Below the pieces are notes generated by a model that did no database searches, had not been told where the DNA came from, and saw nothing but the letters and a program-made list of their open reading frames with translations. From Rhyacophila brunnea (Eukaryota > Arthropoda > Insecta > Trichoptera > Rhyacophilidae), in contig JAGYXB010001062.1 of assembly GCA_022495005.1 (NCBI GenBank), forward strand, positions 930,001-994,000: 64,000 nucleotides of DNA. The letters are read 5' to 3'. Of this stretch, positions 21,275-33,900 are shown piece after piece (positions within the stretch are counted from its first letter, which is position 1; each line of letters opens with the position of its first letter). Both the position numbers and the translations under genes were made by a program.

Positions 21275-21452
21275 GGTACTGTTCGGTTATACGGAATACA
21301 GCGGAAAACGCATTTTGAAAATAGCCGATAAACTGGATCATTTGTTAGTTTAGGTTAGTTTAGGTTTGGTTAGGTTAACCACCAAATAATCCAGTTTATC
21401 GGCTATTTTCAAAATGCGTTTTCCGCTGTATTCCGTATAACCGAACAGTACC
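21275..21452. mobile_element. hairpin H1 with TTAGG-like loop
   Basis: Arms of about 70 bp (left 21275-21344, from GGTACTGTTCGGTTATACGG; right 21383-21452) are nearly perfect reverse complements. The 38-nt loop consists of degenerate TTAGG-type pentamers such as TTAGTTTAGG and TTGGTTAGG. A relative with the same arm core (ATACAGCGG, then TTTTGAAAATAxCCGATA) is at 30674-30863. Confidence 0.92.
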
Positions 21453-22950
21453 GTATTACTTTTTATATTATACACTTTTGGTAGGTATAATCGCTACCGC
21501 GATGTACGTACCTATATGTTGTAATATCTACTGTTATTGATAGTTAGTGTCGATTTGTCAGTCCCTGATAACGATCAAAAGCATTATTTATGTCACAGAA
21601 CTAACCTATCATTGTTAATACCAATTTGGAGGACAATAACCATGGTCGGTATATTTCACTTTCGTGAGAATAAATTGATATTATTTAAAAATACGTTTTT
21701 TTTATAAATATTATGTTGCTTAAAACTCACTTTGACTGCTAATTATATATGATGCTAGTACCTACCTAGTACGAAAAGTGGTATCCCTCGTACCACTTGT
21801 GGCCTTTTGACTATTTTTTGGTGCCCCTAAACTGCTATCTTAATTCTACGTAATTTACCGTGTGAATTTATCGTTTATCATTGATTTTCCACCGGCTACC
21901 GGTTCTTCATGTTGCATCGTGCACTTATGAGTGTGCAAATGTTAGAGTATAGATAATAATATACAAAATTATTTGCGTATTTGAAGCAATGCACTGCGGA
22001 GCACTGGTATAGATAATCGCTTGCTTCATGTCGCGGCCGTCATATCTTATCAAAAACTATTCAATATAATAATATATTTTCTTATACTTTTAAATTTAAT
22101 GTACTCATACTTTGCCAACAGGCAATGAGCCCAATATTTAGATTCCGAATTCGGTATTCGTAATTAAATTTGAATTTGTGTCAACATTTCTAGAATAGCA
22201 AAGTTCAAAGATCTCGACTACGGGTAATTTTATATTTTTACTGTTGGGTTGGTATAAGTATATCTATTAATATTATTGTCTTATGATTTTATTATACAAA
22301 TATACCCATTATAAAACTAAAGACGTACTTGTGAGATCTGTCCAGTCATCACAGGTTGAAGAACGCTGGTCCAAGACAGCCAGTGTAGCGGATGCTTCGC
22401 GACGGGCGACGTTCGCCTGCATAATAATGGGGATCGCCCCCGCAACCGCGACTTGCTCACACTTTCAGCCATTCTTTTTAAGCTTATTTAAGTATATAGC
22501 CACTTACGACCCTGCAAAAATACACTCACCTCACGGCAGTTACGCTAATGTAACTTCGGTGGTCATGTTATAGTTTATTACATTAATAGTTTTGATAGCA
22601 TTCGAAGAATTTCTTCAAGTACCTAAACCTAAGTTTTCGTTGGCCTATTCAGGCAGTTGTATGAATATAACTCATTCGTCACTGTAAATTTCAACTAAAT
22701 CAAGGGAAAAATGTGTTAGATATTTTATATTTACCACTAATTCATATTTTATTTTCATTTTTGACTATTATAGATACTTATTATTCTTGTTGTAGAGCAG
22801 GGGAGCCCAACATATGGTGTGTATATTATTCCAACCCAATTATTAGCCCAACATATTACCGTACTATGTATTCTTCGTGGCTACTTTAATTTTGAAAATT
22901 TTAATAGAAATAGGTACACCCATATTCGCAGTAGGTACATGTAAATGTTT
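21453..22950. other. mostly unannotated; one hAT terminus
   Basis: A right-end-like hAT word, CAGGTTGAAGAACGCTG, lies at about 22353-22369 and resembles the right end of the 54283-54543 element. A CAGGGGAGCCCAAC left-end-like word lies at about 22798. No partner ends were found. No coding sequence is supported. Confidence 0.4.
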
Positions 22951-22969
22951 AGTGCTTCTGACTTAGATT

Positions 22970-23240
22970 CTGGTCGGAAGAAACCAGGGTTTCGAACCGG
23001 AACTGAACCGAAAACCGTTCTTTTTGTCGGAACGAAAACCGGAACCGAACCGAAAAAAATGTCGTTTTTTCGGTTTGATACATGTTCAAACACGCGCGTT
23101 AACATGTTCTTACTCCCCGCTTCGGTTGCAGTTCTGTTGTCGTAGGCGTAAAAAGTAATCACTCGGAACTGAACCGGTAACCGGAAAAACCGTTTTTTTT
23201 TTTACTTGAACCGGAATGAAAACCGAAACGGAATAAAAAT
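22970..23240. repeat. ACCGGAAC-rich relic, probably hAT
   Basis: Several AACCGGAACTGAACCG-type words occur at 22994-23055 and 23163-23225. Clustered ACCGG words near both ends are seen in some hAT families. Termini and duplication could not be fixed. Confidence 0.4.
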
Positions 23241-23762
23241 AACGATTTGATGTCCTGGAAGAAACCCTAAAATTAATTTATCCACCCACTCGTCTGTATC
23301 AAAATAACAGTAAGCGAAACTAGCGGGATTTATAAATATATATAGTGATTCTGAGTAATGTGTTAAACTATCACCAGTTTTCGGCATAGAAAATCTGTCA
23401 CGTTTTATTTTTGCACGTTCAACCAAATTCCCGGGGCAGTGCCCCTGTTGTGTACCCTTTGCTACGCCACTGCCAGTAGGTAGTGCATCTCAATATCAAT
23501 GTTGGCATCGATTCCATAGATATATTGACGGCGCTTACGCCTTCTTTAGTTTGTAGGTACAACTGTCACATGTTAAGCCAGTTCCTTCACAATCAGATAT
23601 AATTCTTAAACAGCCACTTAAAATTTAAATGGAAATACGCACACTTGCATGTAAGTAGTAACTATTCGAGGCGACAGTGTCAGTGCATCTCAAACGTTGT
23701 CACACATGCCGATAAACCCTTCAAGAAAAGCAATGATATTGTTAACTTAGTACCTATATATC

Positions 23763-23785
23763 AGTGGCGAAGTGACTTGTAATTA
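23763..23785 (+). mobile_element. solitary hAT left end
   Basis: CAGTGGCGAAGTGACTTG resembles a hAT terminus (CAGTGGCG). An opposite-facing end, CTTTGCTACGCCACTG, is present at about 23459-23474 upstream, but the two face away from one another and cannot bound a single element. Both are probably truncated copies. Confidence 0.35.
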
Positions 23786-24289
23786 GGTAGGCTATAGGGA
23801 TATAGCTACTTGTCAGCCATACTCATGGGACTTAAACATATAATATTAATAATAATTATGATGTTACTACACACTAATTTTAACATAGAATATTATCATA
23901 AAATTAATAAAATAGATGGTGTTAATTTTTTTTTTTAATTTAAAAAACCACAGATAAAATTTTGATTTCATTTAAAAAAATATCTCAAACTAAATATGAT
24001 TTAACGGCATAGAATATAGATAATACTCTTTTGAAATGATCCTATTTTTAAATATTCACTAAAAGGCTAATACTTAATGAAAACAATTCAAACACTAGTG
24101 GAATAATTGCAATAATCTGAGGGCGTAATTAAACACGAAACAAGGTAACAAAAAATGACTTCATATATTTATATTCAAATGGCATCATAAGCGCATTCTT
24201 CTCAGTTCTCACCGTAGAGTGGTTTTTGTTTTGTTAGTGTGTGTGAGAAATATCTTACTAATATAACTGGTATTTTTATTTATCCACTA

Positions 24290-24420
24290 CTGGACATAGC
24301 ATTTCTCTAATCTTAACCACACGTGGAGCGCACGTATCTGAAGACATGGGTGCTGCTGGTTTGAATTCCGTTTCTGGCAAAAAATATAATTATTTCAATG
24401 TGTATTAAAGTGAGAATCAA
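24290..24420 (+). repeat. degenerate SINE copy
   Basis: TGGTTTGAATTCC (decayed B box) followed by TTCTGGCAAAAAATATAATT matches the body that follows the B box in the better-preserved copies. Upstream, CCACTACTGGACATAG is a word common in insect interspersed repeats. Confidence 0.45.
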
Positions 24421-24489
24421 TTGCGCTAGGTGTACGGCTAACAAGCAGTCCACATAAAGGTATATTCAATTATAAACTCCACTGCCGAT

Positions 24490-24805
24490 GTTATGGATTG
24501 TAAACATCAATACCGGTATTTAATTTTGAAAACCGGTATCAATACCGTTACCTGTTTAAAAGTACTATATTGTTATACATTATATATATTTCCTCCAGAA
24601 ACCGTACTCGAGATGTAGCGTTTTTATCTCTTAACAAATTCTGTCCAAAAACAGTCAAGAACTTTTCCAGCCTAAAAGTCGGATAATTCAATCAATTAAC
24701 AGATAGTTTTTTTTTCAGTGTTAATACTGAAAATACCGGTAGATTGTTTTTTTTAAACCGGTATTTTGGTATCGATGAATGCCGGTATTGAAATCCCCTG
24801 AACGC
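24490..24805. repeat. ACCGGTAT-rich relic, probably hAT
   Basis: The left part has AATACCGGTATTT and ACCGGTATCAATACCG. The right part has the reverse words and ends TTGAAATCCCCTG, a hAT-like right terminus. The left terminus is not clear. Confidence 0.45.
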
Positions 24806-27800
24806 CAATGATATCGCTACTTATTTATAAGTACATCTCATTCGTTTATTCGGCACAGTTTGATTGTATGTCGTTGCCTTTACTGGATTCGCCATTATGT
24901 ACCGAAATTATTTATTGTCAGTTTGGGCTCACGTGAATTTACCTGCACAATAGCGAAATAAAACCTCATTGACGGTACACCGCATGATTGTGCGGCCTCG
25001 ATTGCTATTCGCGAAATGTCAAAATCATTACTAAATGTCAAAAACTGTACACATAAAACATATGCGAAATTATCTAAGATCGTCTCGTACATAATGTGTT
25101 ATTTTAATGATTCAGCCATACGTGATATTGATATCCACACAGCTGTTACGACTCGAAGATTGTCTAATTTATAAAACTAATTTTGGAGATGGGTACATTG
25201 TTGACTTATAATCCCAGGATCCTGGTCAAATTTCGTGACCACGGAATCCCGGGATTAAAAGAGTATAATTTGTTCGCAACACAGATCGAGAGTGTGAATG
25301 TTTTAATATTTAAACATCTCCAGTACATATCGACTATACGTACGTGCTTTAAGTACGCGTGTCTCGAAAGCCAGGTCCTCCCACGCTGCAACAGGAAGAC
25401 AGCATTTAAGGTGCGTCGTCCGTCTAATGAAGTTGCTCTTTCTGAATTATTTATACAATAGTAAGAATTTTACGTTCAGGAAATGCATTCGAAATTCCCA
25501 GTATTTCATTGTATCTTTACATTGACTCAATTGGTTTTAGTAGGTGTATAATAACTACCAAAAAACTACGCAACAATCGCTTTAGACTCTGTAGAGTCTT
25601 TAAACCTTGTCTGTATATTTTCTGTTCGATACCAAGATTTCCTTAGGAAGTTTTCCATTAAGATTAAAAATATTATGCCAATCGCTTCGTTGAGTAGGTA
25701 AATGAAACAAATTAATAGGCATACCCCCTCTTCTTAATTTGAGTAAAATATAAATATATAAGAAAAGTTCTCGGCCTTCCGATACATATTGAGAATAAAC
25801 TGAACATTTTTTAAAGGATGACATTCAGAACCTTCTTCGCAGGGTTTAAACTGTAAATAATGCATCTGGCAAGGAAATTAACATGATTATTGGCATCAAG
25901 ACAGTGAAAAATTAATAATAATTTTAAAATCAAACCTTAATAAAAACTCCCGAAGAGATCTTAGCGGTGTTAGTAATCCGCTGTAAGTTTTTAAATTCTA
26001 GTATTTATGGTGACCAGTTCGTCGGATCTACCTGATCATCCAGGTTACTCCCATGTCGCTGATTTTCAAATTCCCCGTAATAGGCTAGGAAATACAATCC
26101 TTAACAGTATGCAATATAATAATTTATAATCCCTGTCTTTTCGTTTCACATAATATGATCACAATCGGGAGGACTCCGTCGGACAAGGCCCAAGGGTTAA
26201 AGACACTCAACCATTCCATATTAATAATTCGTGCAAGAAAGGGTGTAGAAATGTAGAAAAAGGCTTAATGGGTATCCATGAACGACATTAGCCAAGTCGT
26301 AGAGTCGTACAAGAGAGATATTTCAGATCAAGATTCCTCTATAGGAAAATCCAAAATAAAATTATACAAAACTCTCATATTGAAAAACTAACTTATGAAA
26401 TTGTCAATGCTTCGGATCTCTGAATAGTAGTTTAGTCCTTATTATGTGTAACATTTAGCTGGAACTCATAATATTCTTCAATTATTGATTAACCTACACA
26501 ATAACTACAGCTTCCGTCTCAATATTTTAAGGGTCTGCTAGTCTCATACCATACCATAAATAGTTCTAGTCTACTCGCAGTTTATTGTAAACGTAAATAC
26601 TATTAGATATATAAATATTATGAGGCAGTCATTATCTGAAACGCAGATGTATTATTCAAAAAAAAATTTTTACAGGAGCTAAAGCAAACTAAAGAGAAAC
26701 GCACGCACTAAATCGTCAATGAAAGCACATTACCATACCTCGTCACAATACAATGATCCTGAATTATATCACGGAATTTAAATATTTGACCGCTGTGACT
26801 GTTATCGTAATTTCGTACAAAGAGTATTTCATGTAAAATAAATAATGCCCTTTCGTGGTAATTTCGACATATACCAAAATTTTCCTATTTATAGCCGGGC
26901 CGTTTAAAAGCCGTATAAATTATTTTACGTGCGTATATAAAACACGTTCTTGCTCTTTAATATTTCTATCGAAAGAATAAGCTTTTTTTTAATTGCCTAC
27001 CTATTAACCTATATAGTTAAGGGTGGATACCTAAATACAACAAAACTAATCTTTGGGTAAGCTGTATTTTATTAATCAAGCGATTATTATAACTACGTAC
27101 CTACCTGTATTATTCGAATATGTCATTCTAATCTAATCATTTTAGAACTGATATTCATTCATATTGAACTAGGTACCGTTTGACGATGTTTTGGTTCTAT
27201 TTCATGAGGATTGCCACCATTGACGTACCTACTAACATTTGAAGAATTAATAGGACCTTTTAAACGACGCATCTGCTCATCAAAATTTTGGTTATACCTA
27301 CATAAAAAGATTAAATAATACAAATAAAATTGGTGGAATATTTAATCTACCTATATTGCAATTAACGTGTATTTGCAAATCGTTACGGCAATGGTGTCTT
27401 ATTCTGCTAACTTGCCGGTTAAATAATTCCACATATAATTATTTACATCGTATATTTTATGTGGGTAAAATTAATTATTCGTATACTACAATAGACATAT
27501 CAATTATTTCCGCAAACAATTTGTGCATCTGTTTTCTTTTGTGCCACAGTCGATACTGTTGGCAATGACATCTTTGAAGTAATTCGATTGGCATTCTTCG
27601 TGCACAATTCTTGATCTTGGACCATACCTGCTTGCTTCCGATCCCAATGTCACTTCATCCAGCTTTCTATCCCAAAACCGTCCCAGCTCTTCTTTTCTCT
27701 AGTGTTTTCCCCGTGAATATTTCCTATACAAAACGTTTCTATGAAGGCATTAGACTTAAAACCTTATATTAAGATCTCTTGTGAATTTACCATCATTAAC

Positions 27801-28150
27801 ACCTGCCGCGACTGGGTTTGTAAAAGGAATAAGGTGTTCACATCGCAAGTTCATTAGATCCGTAAAATTTTTCTTGATCAGTATATTTAGAAGGTGTCTA
27901 TTCGTCGTTTATGTATATCTGTCACCAACGTTTCTGCAGCAGTTCGTAAAAATAGAAAAAAAATGATTTCAACTGACGTTATTTTGGTAACTTATTAAAT
28001 GTCCATATTTTCAAGATTTTAATCATAGTGGAATGGGGCCCCGTTCGGCGGTATACCTCAGTCGTTTAAAGTAGGGTTGGACTCGTAGCGGAGAACGGTG
28101 TTTATTTGAATATCAAGACACATTTAACATGAAGATTAATTACGTGATTC
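24806..28150. other. unannotated AT-rich DNA
   Basis: No gene or bounded element recognised. The 92-codon frame at 25183-25461 (+) begins near CCCGGGATT words like those in the 19332-20077 hAT ends, so it may include a hAT fragment. A 74-codon frame at 25600-25824 (-) is unassigned. Confidence 0.4.
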
Positions 28151-28154
28151 AAGC

Positions 28155-28601
28155 GGTAACCGGACAAAACAGAACATGACAAAACAGAAAATGCTAAAAC
28201 AGAACATGACGAAGAACAGTGAAAAAACAGAACAGCCAGGGGAAAAATGAAACATTAATTTTTGTGGAATCTATTTAGGTTAAGTTAGGTCATTATTTCG
28301 TTGTACCTAGTGACCCAATCATTTTGAACATATATGATTAATATGAGATATCCTAAGTTTGCCGGCAAAGTCCCGTTTATTTGAGGCTTTCTAGCGATTA
28401 GGAATGCAGAAATTAGGTATATAATTTGATTTATTATGGCGTATTGAAAATCTGTGGTATTAAAAATCTATCAACATAATAGAGATAGGACAATTTCAAT
28501 ATTAAATTTATATTTTTCCTGAAAGATCAGAGTTATATTTACCGTTGTTCTGTTTTGTCATGTTCTGTTTTGCCACTGTTCTGTTTTGTCATAGAGCCGA
28601 T
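28155..28601 (-). mobile_element. element D, short copy: inverted 15-bp terminal arrays
   Basis: The left end is a run of GACAAAACAGAACAT-type 15/16-bp units (about 28163-28235). The right end is the same unit in reverse complement (about 28548-28592). The approximately 310-bp centre matches the two flanks of the longer copy at 47153-50016. Words such as CCTAAGTTTGCCGGC and CATAATAxAGATAGGACAA are shared in opposite orientation. There is no coding capacity. Confidence 0.88.
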
Positions 28602-29264
28602 TTGATCATATTATACTGATATATCCCATCATGGTTAATTCTGTCCCACGATTTTCTCAACTTCTTTCTTACCTTAAGGTGAATCCTTTGGCTCAATTTA
28701 CGATGAAATGTGACTTCAACGCCATCTAAAGGCGTCTTACCATGAATTTCTAAAAATGATTACTAAAAACTTTGGTCGATCGCAACCAGATGGCAATAAA
28801 ATTTAAAATAAAATGTTGAGTGTCGCCACACATTAAAAATCATAAGCTTGATAAAAATGCATTTAAATTTATTATATATTTACTTACCTATGTAAAAATA
28901 TTTACAATTAATATTAACCCCATAAAATATTTACAATTCTCACATGTCTATTTGATTTGATTTAAAGTGTTTATGATTTTTTCATTTTGTTTACCGTAGT
29001 TTTTTTACACTGGCAATAAAGGGTCACCTCTCCAGTCAATGAACCAGATTTTTTTACGTTGTCAATACTAATATAAATATTTTTCTACAGTAAAGTTTAT
29101 TAATAGTATTGAATGAACATTTAAGTTCAAATGTTTATAAGATTGAGTTTAATCTTGAACAATTGACAATTACATCGAATTTCTAGAGGTGGAATAAAAA
29201 AAGGATATTAAATGAATAGCAAAACAAATGCCATTCGAAATATTATTAAACAAAATAAGGAATA
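28602..29264. other. no supported feature
   Basis: AT-rich sequence with nothing recognised. Confidence 0.4.
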
Positions 29265-29266
29265 TA

Positions 29267-29633
29267 CAGTCGTACTTGGTTATTACGAGGAAGGTTGGAC
29301 CGGCTGAATTTGCTCGTTATAAGCGGTACTCGTTATATCAGAGAATAAGTATTTTTATTGTCGGCGAAAACAACAATTAGACACTTAACTAGTGTCATAA
29401 ACGTAATCCGTCCCCGGCGGCATCTTGTCCGATCGGATTTTATTGCTTAGGGTCGAAATGTTTTTAAACGATCAACACATTAACAGTATTTTAGCTCGGT
29501 ATATCCGATAAGTTTCTCGTTATAACAGTGAAAAAAATGTAAGGAGAAAATCATATACCAAATGTCAACGATTGTTTTCTCATTACATCCGAGATCTCGC
29601 TATGTCCGAGATTGTATTAACCGAGTTCGACTA
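29267..29633. mobile_element. pogo/Tigger-like non-autonomous element
   Basis: Ends CAGTCGTACTTGGTTATTAC and TTAACCGAGTTCGACTA are inverted repeats of about 17 bp with a few mismatches, and TA flanks both sides (29265-29266, 29634-29635). The words CTCGTTATA recur just inside, as in pogo-like families. The 367-bp length leaves no room for a transposase. Confidence 0.8.
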
Positions 29634-29635
29634 TA

Positions 29636-30673
29636 GTTATTATAATAATTATGACAGTCGATATATAGACATCCCAATTCGCTTCGTTTCAACCATGTCC
29701 GATCCTAATGGGATCATATGGGCCTCCAGAGAGTAGAAGGTTTGTATTAACTAACTAACTATATCCGAGATAAAAATAAAGTAAAACACGCAACGAATTG
29801 AATAAAAAAGAAGTTGAAAGTAAGAAAAAACGTAAATAAACATGGGAACAAATCTTGATAAGCAAACCCAAGGACAAAATAAGTGACAAATTTAAAAAAA
29901 AATTGTAAAACATAAGAAAAAAATTTGAATTTGAGGTAAGTGCACCACTGATTACATAATATTCTAAGATAAAGACAGAACGTTATTTCGTTGAAAAATT
30001 CTAATGTCGATTTTAACGAAAATGCAAGATAAAATAAAAGATAGTTATATTTATTTTACCTATGTTATGTAAGTGAAATGGATTTGGAGATATAAAAAGA
30101 AACCTTTTTGGCCCAGTGGTTTCTAGGTTTGGACTTTTGTAATTCCCTGAAGATCTCGAATAAATAATTAAAAATTATCAACACCTATACCATATTCCTA
30201 GGTATCTACGATGATTGAAAAGTAGATCTTAATTTTTTGTATTTATGATTGCTTCGTAAAAAAAACAATATTTACGGCTTTATGATGTGGCAGATAAATG
30301 AGCAACTAAATAGTGATCCAAATATTATGAAAAGTCCAACTATCAAAGCATCACGGCATAAAATTAGTAATACTACGGTTATACACAATTTATTGTACCT
30401 ACCTATTGTTATAATTTTCTTAGTTAATTTAATCGTTGTTTTAATTTAATTTATTTGAATTCAAATTCATCTCTTATGTGTTCATTCACTGAATTGTTTA
30501 CCCTAGCTAGCGTATATTCTTAACTATTCTTAGCATACTAAATTATCAACCTCCACTTTTTGATGACAGACAGTTATAATAGGTACGTAGATAATAATTT
30601 TAAGGCCGTAGACAGGAATGAACGTTCGATGGCCCAAATATAGTACACTAGTATGTATGTAATTAAAGTTAGG
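29636..30673. other. unannotated AT-rich DNA
   Basis: No gene or repeat with boundaries seen. Confidence 0.4.
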
Positions 30674-30863
30674 GTACAAGTCGGTTATCCTGGATACAGC
30701 GGCAAACACATTTTGAAAATAACCGATATACTAGATTATTTGTTAGGATTACCTAACCTAACCTAATCTAACTTAATCTAACCTAAACTAACCCAAACTA
30801 ACAAGTAATCCAGTATATCGGCTATTTTCAAAATGTGTTTGCCGCTGTATCCAGGATAAACAT
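30674..30863. mobile_element. hairpin H2 with CCTAA-like loop
   Basis: Arms of about 70 bp (left from GGTACAAGTCGGTTATCCTG; right ending CCGCTGTATCCAGGATAA) pair nearly perfectly. The approximately 45-nt loop is a string of CCTAA-type pentamers (CCTAACCTAACCTAATCTAA and onward). It has the same family core as H1, and the loop is in the opposite sense. Confidence 0.92.
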
Positions 30864-30960
30864 ATAGAACACGAGAGTTCCTGGGTTCGATTCCCGGTCA
30901 TGACAAAAACATTTAATGTGTTTTTCTCAAAGCCTGGGTGTTTGTGATTGTTCAAAATTA
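30864..30960 (+). repeat. SINE copy next to hairpin H2
   Basis: Contains T-arm/B-box CTGGGTTCGATTCCCGG, then TCATGACAAAAACATTTAAT and TTTCTCAAAGCCTGGGTGTT, matching the body after the B box in the other copies. It directly follows hairpin H2; no A box is present between them. Confidence 0.7.
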
Positions 30961-33900
30961 CTAACAACCACCTTGTACGAAAAAGCAAGGACATGGTTAT
31001 TAATAATTCTAAAAAAAAAAAAAAACATAGAACAAAAGTTAGTGAAGTGGAAGTTTGTCGAGGCTGGTTTGATCGGGTTAATTTGTCTTTGAATAATATT
31101 GTGACTAGAAATTTTAACAATTCTTATTATTTTTAACATTGTATATTGTTCATAATTTTCGCGACTACCACGTGAATAGATTTTTTTACTTATAACATTT
31201 TAAACACAACATAAATATGGATAAATTGTACAGTTACTAGAAAAAGATTAAATTTGATGTGTGTCAGAAGTATCTTAGGCATTTTCGCTCGTATGCTTTC
31301 TTTATATTATTATGAAACTATATTTATTTTAAAATCGCTTTATAAAAGGTAGTTACGTCAAAACAGTAATAAATATCTGAAATAATTACACAACACTATT
31401 TCAGAAAGTGGAGGTTGATATATGTAGTCCATTGACATATGCTCCAATATCGCAAACAAAAATTATTGACAGCAGAATCAACACAGTTTTTGTCTTCGTA
31501 CCTGGCGAACCTTTATTTTCAATGTATGTGTGTGTGTATGTATTTTTAATCTATGCAAGTACTGTTTCAAAAATGGTTCGATTTATTTCCGCGTTAGCAG
31601 CACATGTCGATAAAGTCTTGTCAAATATTCATTTTATTTACAATCGATTCGTTAAAATACAAAAATACAAGATTAAATTTAAATAACTAGCCTAAAAATT
31701 AATAAACAATATTTTTAATAGAAACGCTAAGCGTTTTTTGCGATAAATTACGTCTGAACCGAGATGTTTCGATTTTAATTGCATGCTATCTAACCTCTAA
31801 ATCGATGTTTTTTAAATTTGAAAAAAAAGATATAAGGATATAATAAATTCCATTTAACGTTTAGCGTTTCCCTAGGTAATAGATTTACGTACATTTTTAT
31901 CGTAATTTTGATAATAAATCTTATGTCATTCATTCTTACCACCCGATAGAAATGTACCGAATTTGACACGTATTTTTGGTAAATAGAACTCCACGATACA
32001 TCTTAATTTTTTATTTTATTTTTCTCATTACTTTTGAATATATATTTACCGATTAATAAACTTTTCTAGCTATTTTTCGATAACAACTTTACCTAGAGAC
32101 ATCACCTTAAACCAAACGACAGTTCTAGCTTGTCATTGGAAGGCGCCCGTAATGTAGGTATCGAATCGAGGTATAATAAAAAAAGTACTGTATTACCAAT
32201 CGCCTACAGTCATTGACATTTGTATCCACCCAGCTGTGACAAAAATGTAATGCATTGTGCATAAAACTGAAGCATATTTTCCCACAGTCACTTTATTATG
32301 TATTATCGATTCCCCAATAAAAGTAATACTGCATTGATGTATTGAAATATTAAACGATACGAGTTAGTTCCACGCTGATAATTTATGGAATTTATAGCAA
32401 TAGCATAAAATGTAATTTACTTTATTACCTCGTGCAGCGTGCAATATTGGGTATATTCACAGCGTTTAGAAATAGCTGACGGCAGAATCAATAGCTGTTT
32501 ATTAATAATTCACTTTACGTCAAATTAATATCATGCGTATCTACTTCCAAATTTACCTAATCCCTACGTCGAATACGAAATGAGTGAATTATTATTAATT
32601 GACTAGCTTAGCGCTTCATACACGGCATCATTTATACTTGCGGCTGTAAGGGTGTTGCCATAGATGTGGTGTTGCGTTATCGAACTGACTTTATAAGAAT
32701 TAAAAGTTGCCCTTTTAATTGAATCAGAAATAATATCGCTAAATATTTGCTCATAACGGGACTATTTATAATTAAAATATTACTCCGCGAGACGTTTGTC
32801 CAATCACGTCAATCAAGCAGTCATGCGATGCCTCATGAAGTGACATAATATGCCGGGAACGCCGGATCACTTAATGACGTGTGTACAGCCTTAAAAGCAT
32901 CCATAAGTAAAACGGCAAATAATTTTCAACAATAGGTGGGACGAAATTTCGCATTAGTCGCCAATCGCCGAGCGGCATTCAAGGTGGGAACACGTCGATT
33001 TTTTTTTGTGATGGCGTCGTAATAATATATTCTTATATCTTGTAAAGATGACTAAAAACCGTTATTCCTGTACTCGAAAAAGAAAACATGTCAATGAATA
33101 TATTGTTATTATTACTGATATAACAATAAACATGACATTAAATGGACACATGTTGAGTTTTTATGACAAATTATGTTCCTTTCGGCACGCGTCATTAGCA
33201 CAATCCGCGCGTCGCATAGTTACGATCTTTTTAGACCATGCCTCAGCTGAGGTATATCCTTAAGAAAAGCTTACCCGGTGTTCTAATATAATGTCGAGAA
33301 CGTTTTGAACTGACGATGTGTAACAATCGTTAATGTTAATACATAATTTTTAATTATAATCACTTTGAGGAATAATATAGTGTGCCAGATGATAAATGGA
33401 CCAAATAAGATGTGTGGATGTTGTTAAACAATTTTTGGGATCCATTTTGATAATATCAACGCAAGACTAGAAGGAGACTGGGAGGTGTATGACCTGCAGT
33501 GAACAAAGATCAGACCGAAATAAAGATAACTTTTCTACGGCGTGGTCATTATTTTAAAGTGTGTAGTTACTTAATTAACGTATAATCAAAAGATAAGACA
33601 ATTGCATTGTGTCATCCCGGATTAAACACATCCTTCCGCATATGTGTCCAAAATAGTTTTACAGTCACTGTATAGTAGATATATTATATTGTCATGGTTA
33701 TAAATTTGCTACGAATGTACGCTCTTTGATATTATCTCGCTGTCTGAAAAATAGTTGCATCAATTATCCTGTCTTTTATGACCAATTAATTTAATACGCT
33801 ACGTGGACGCGTCTCAATATAATATTATGTATTCAAAAAATCGTATAAATAAGTCTGTAAATTATAATATAATATTCTTCGTCATCCTCAGCCGAGGTCG

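Noticed and set aside
21345..21382. Interstitial telomere or telomere fusion site
   Set aside because: The pentamers are degenerate, only about 38 nt long and confined to the loop of a hairpin repeat. A fusion would give longer, head-to-head exact arrays.
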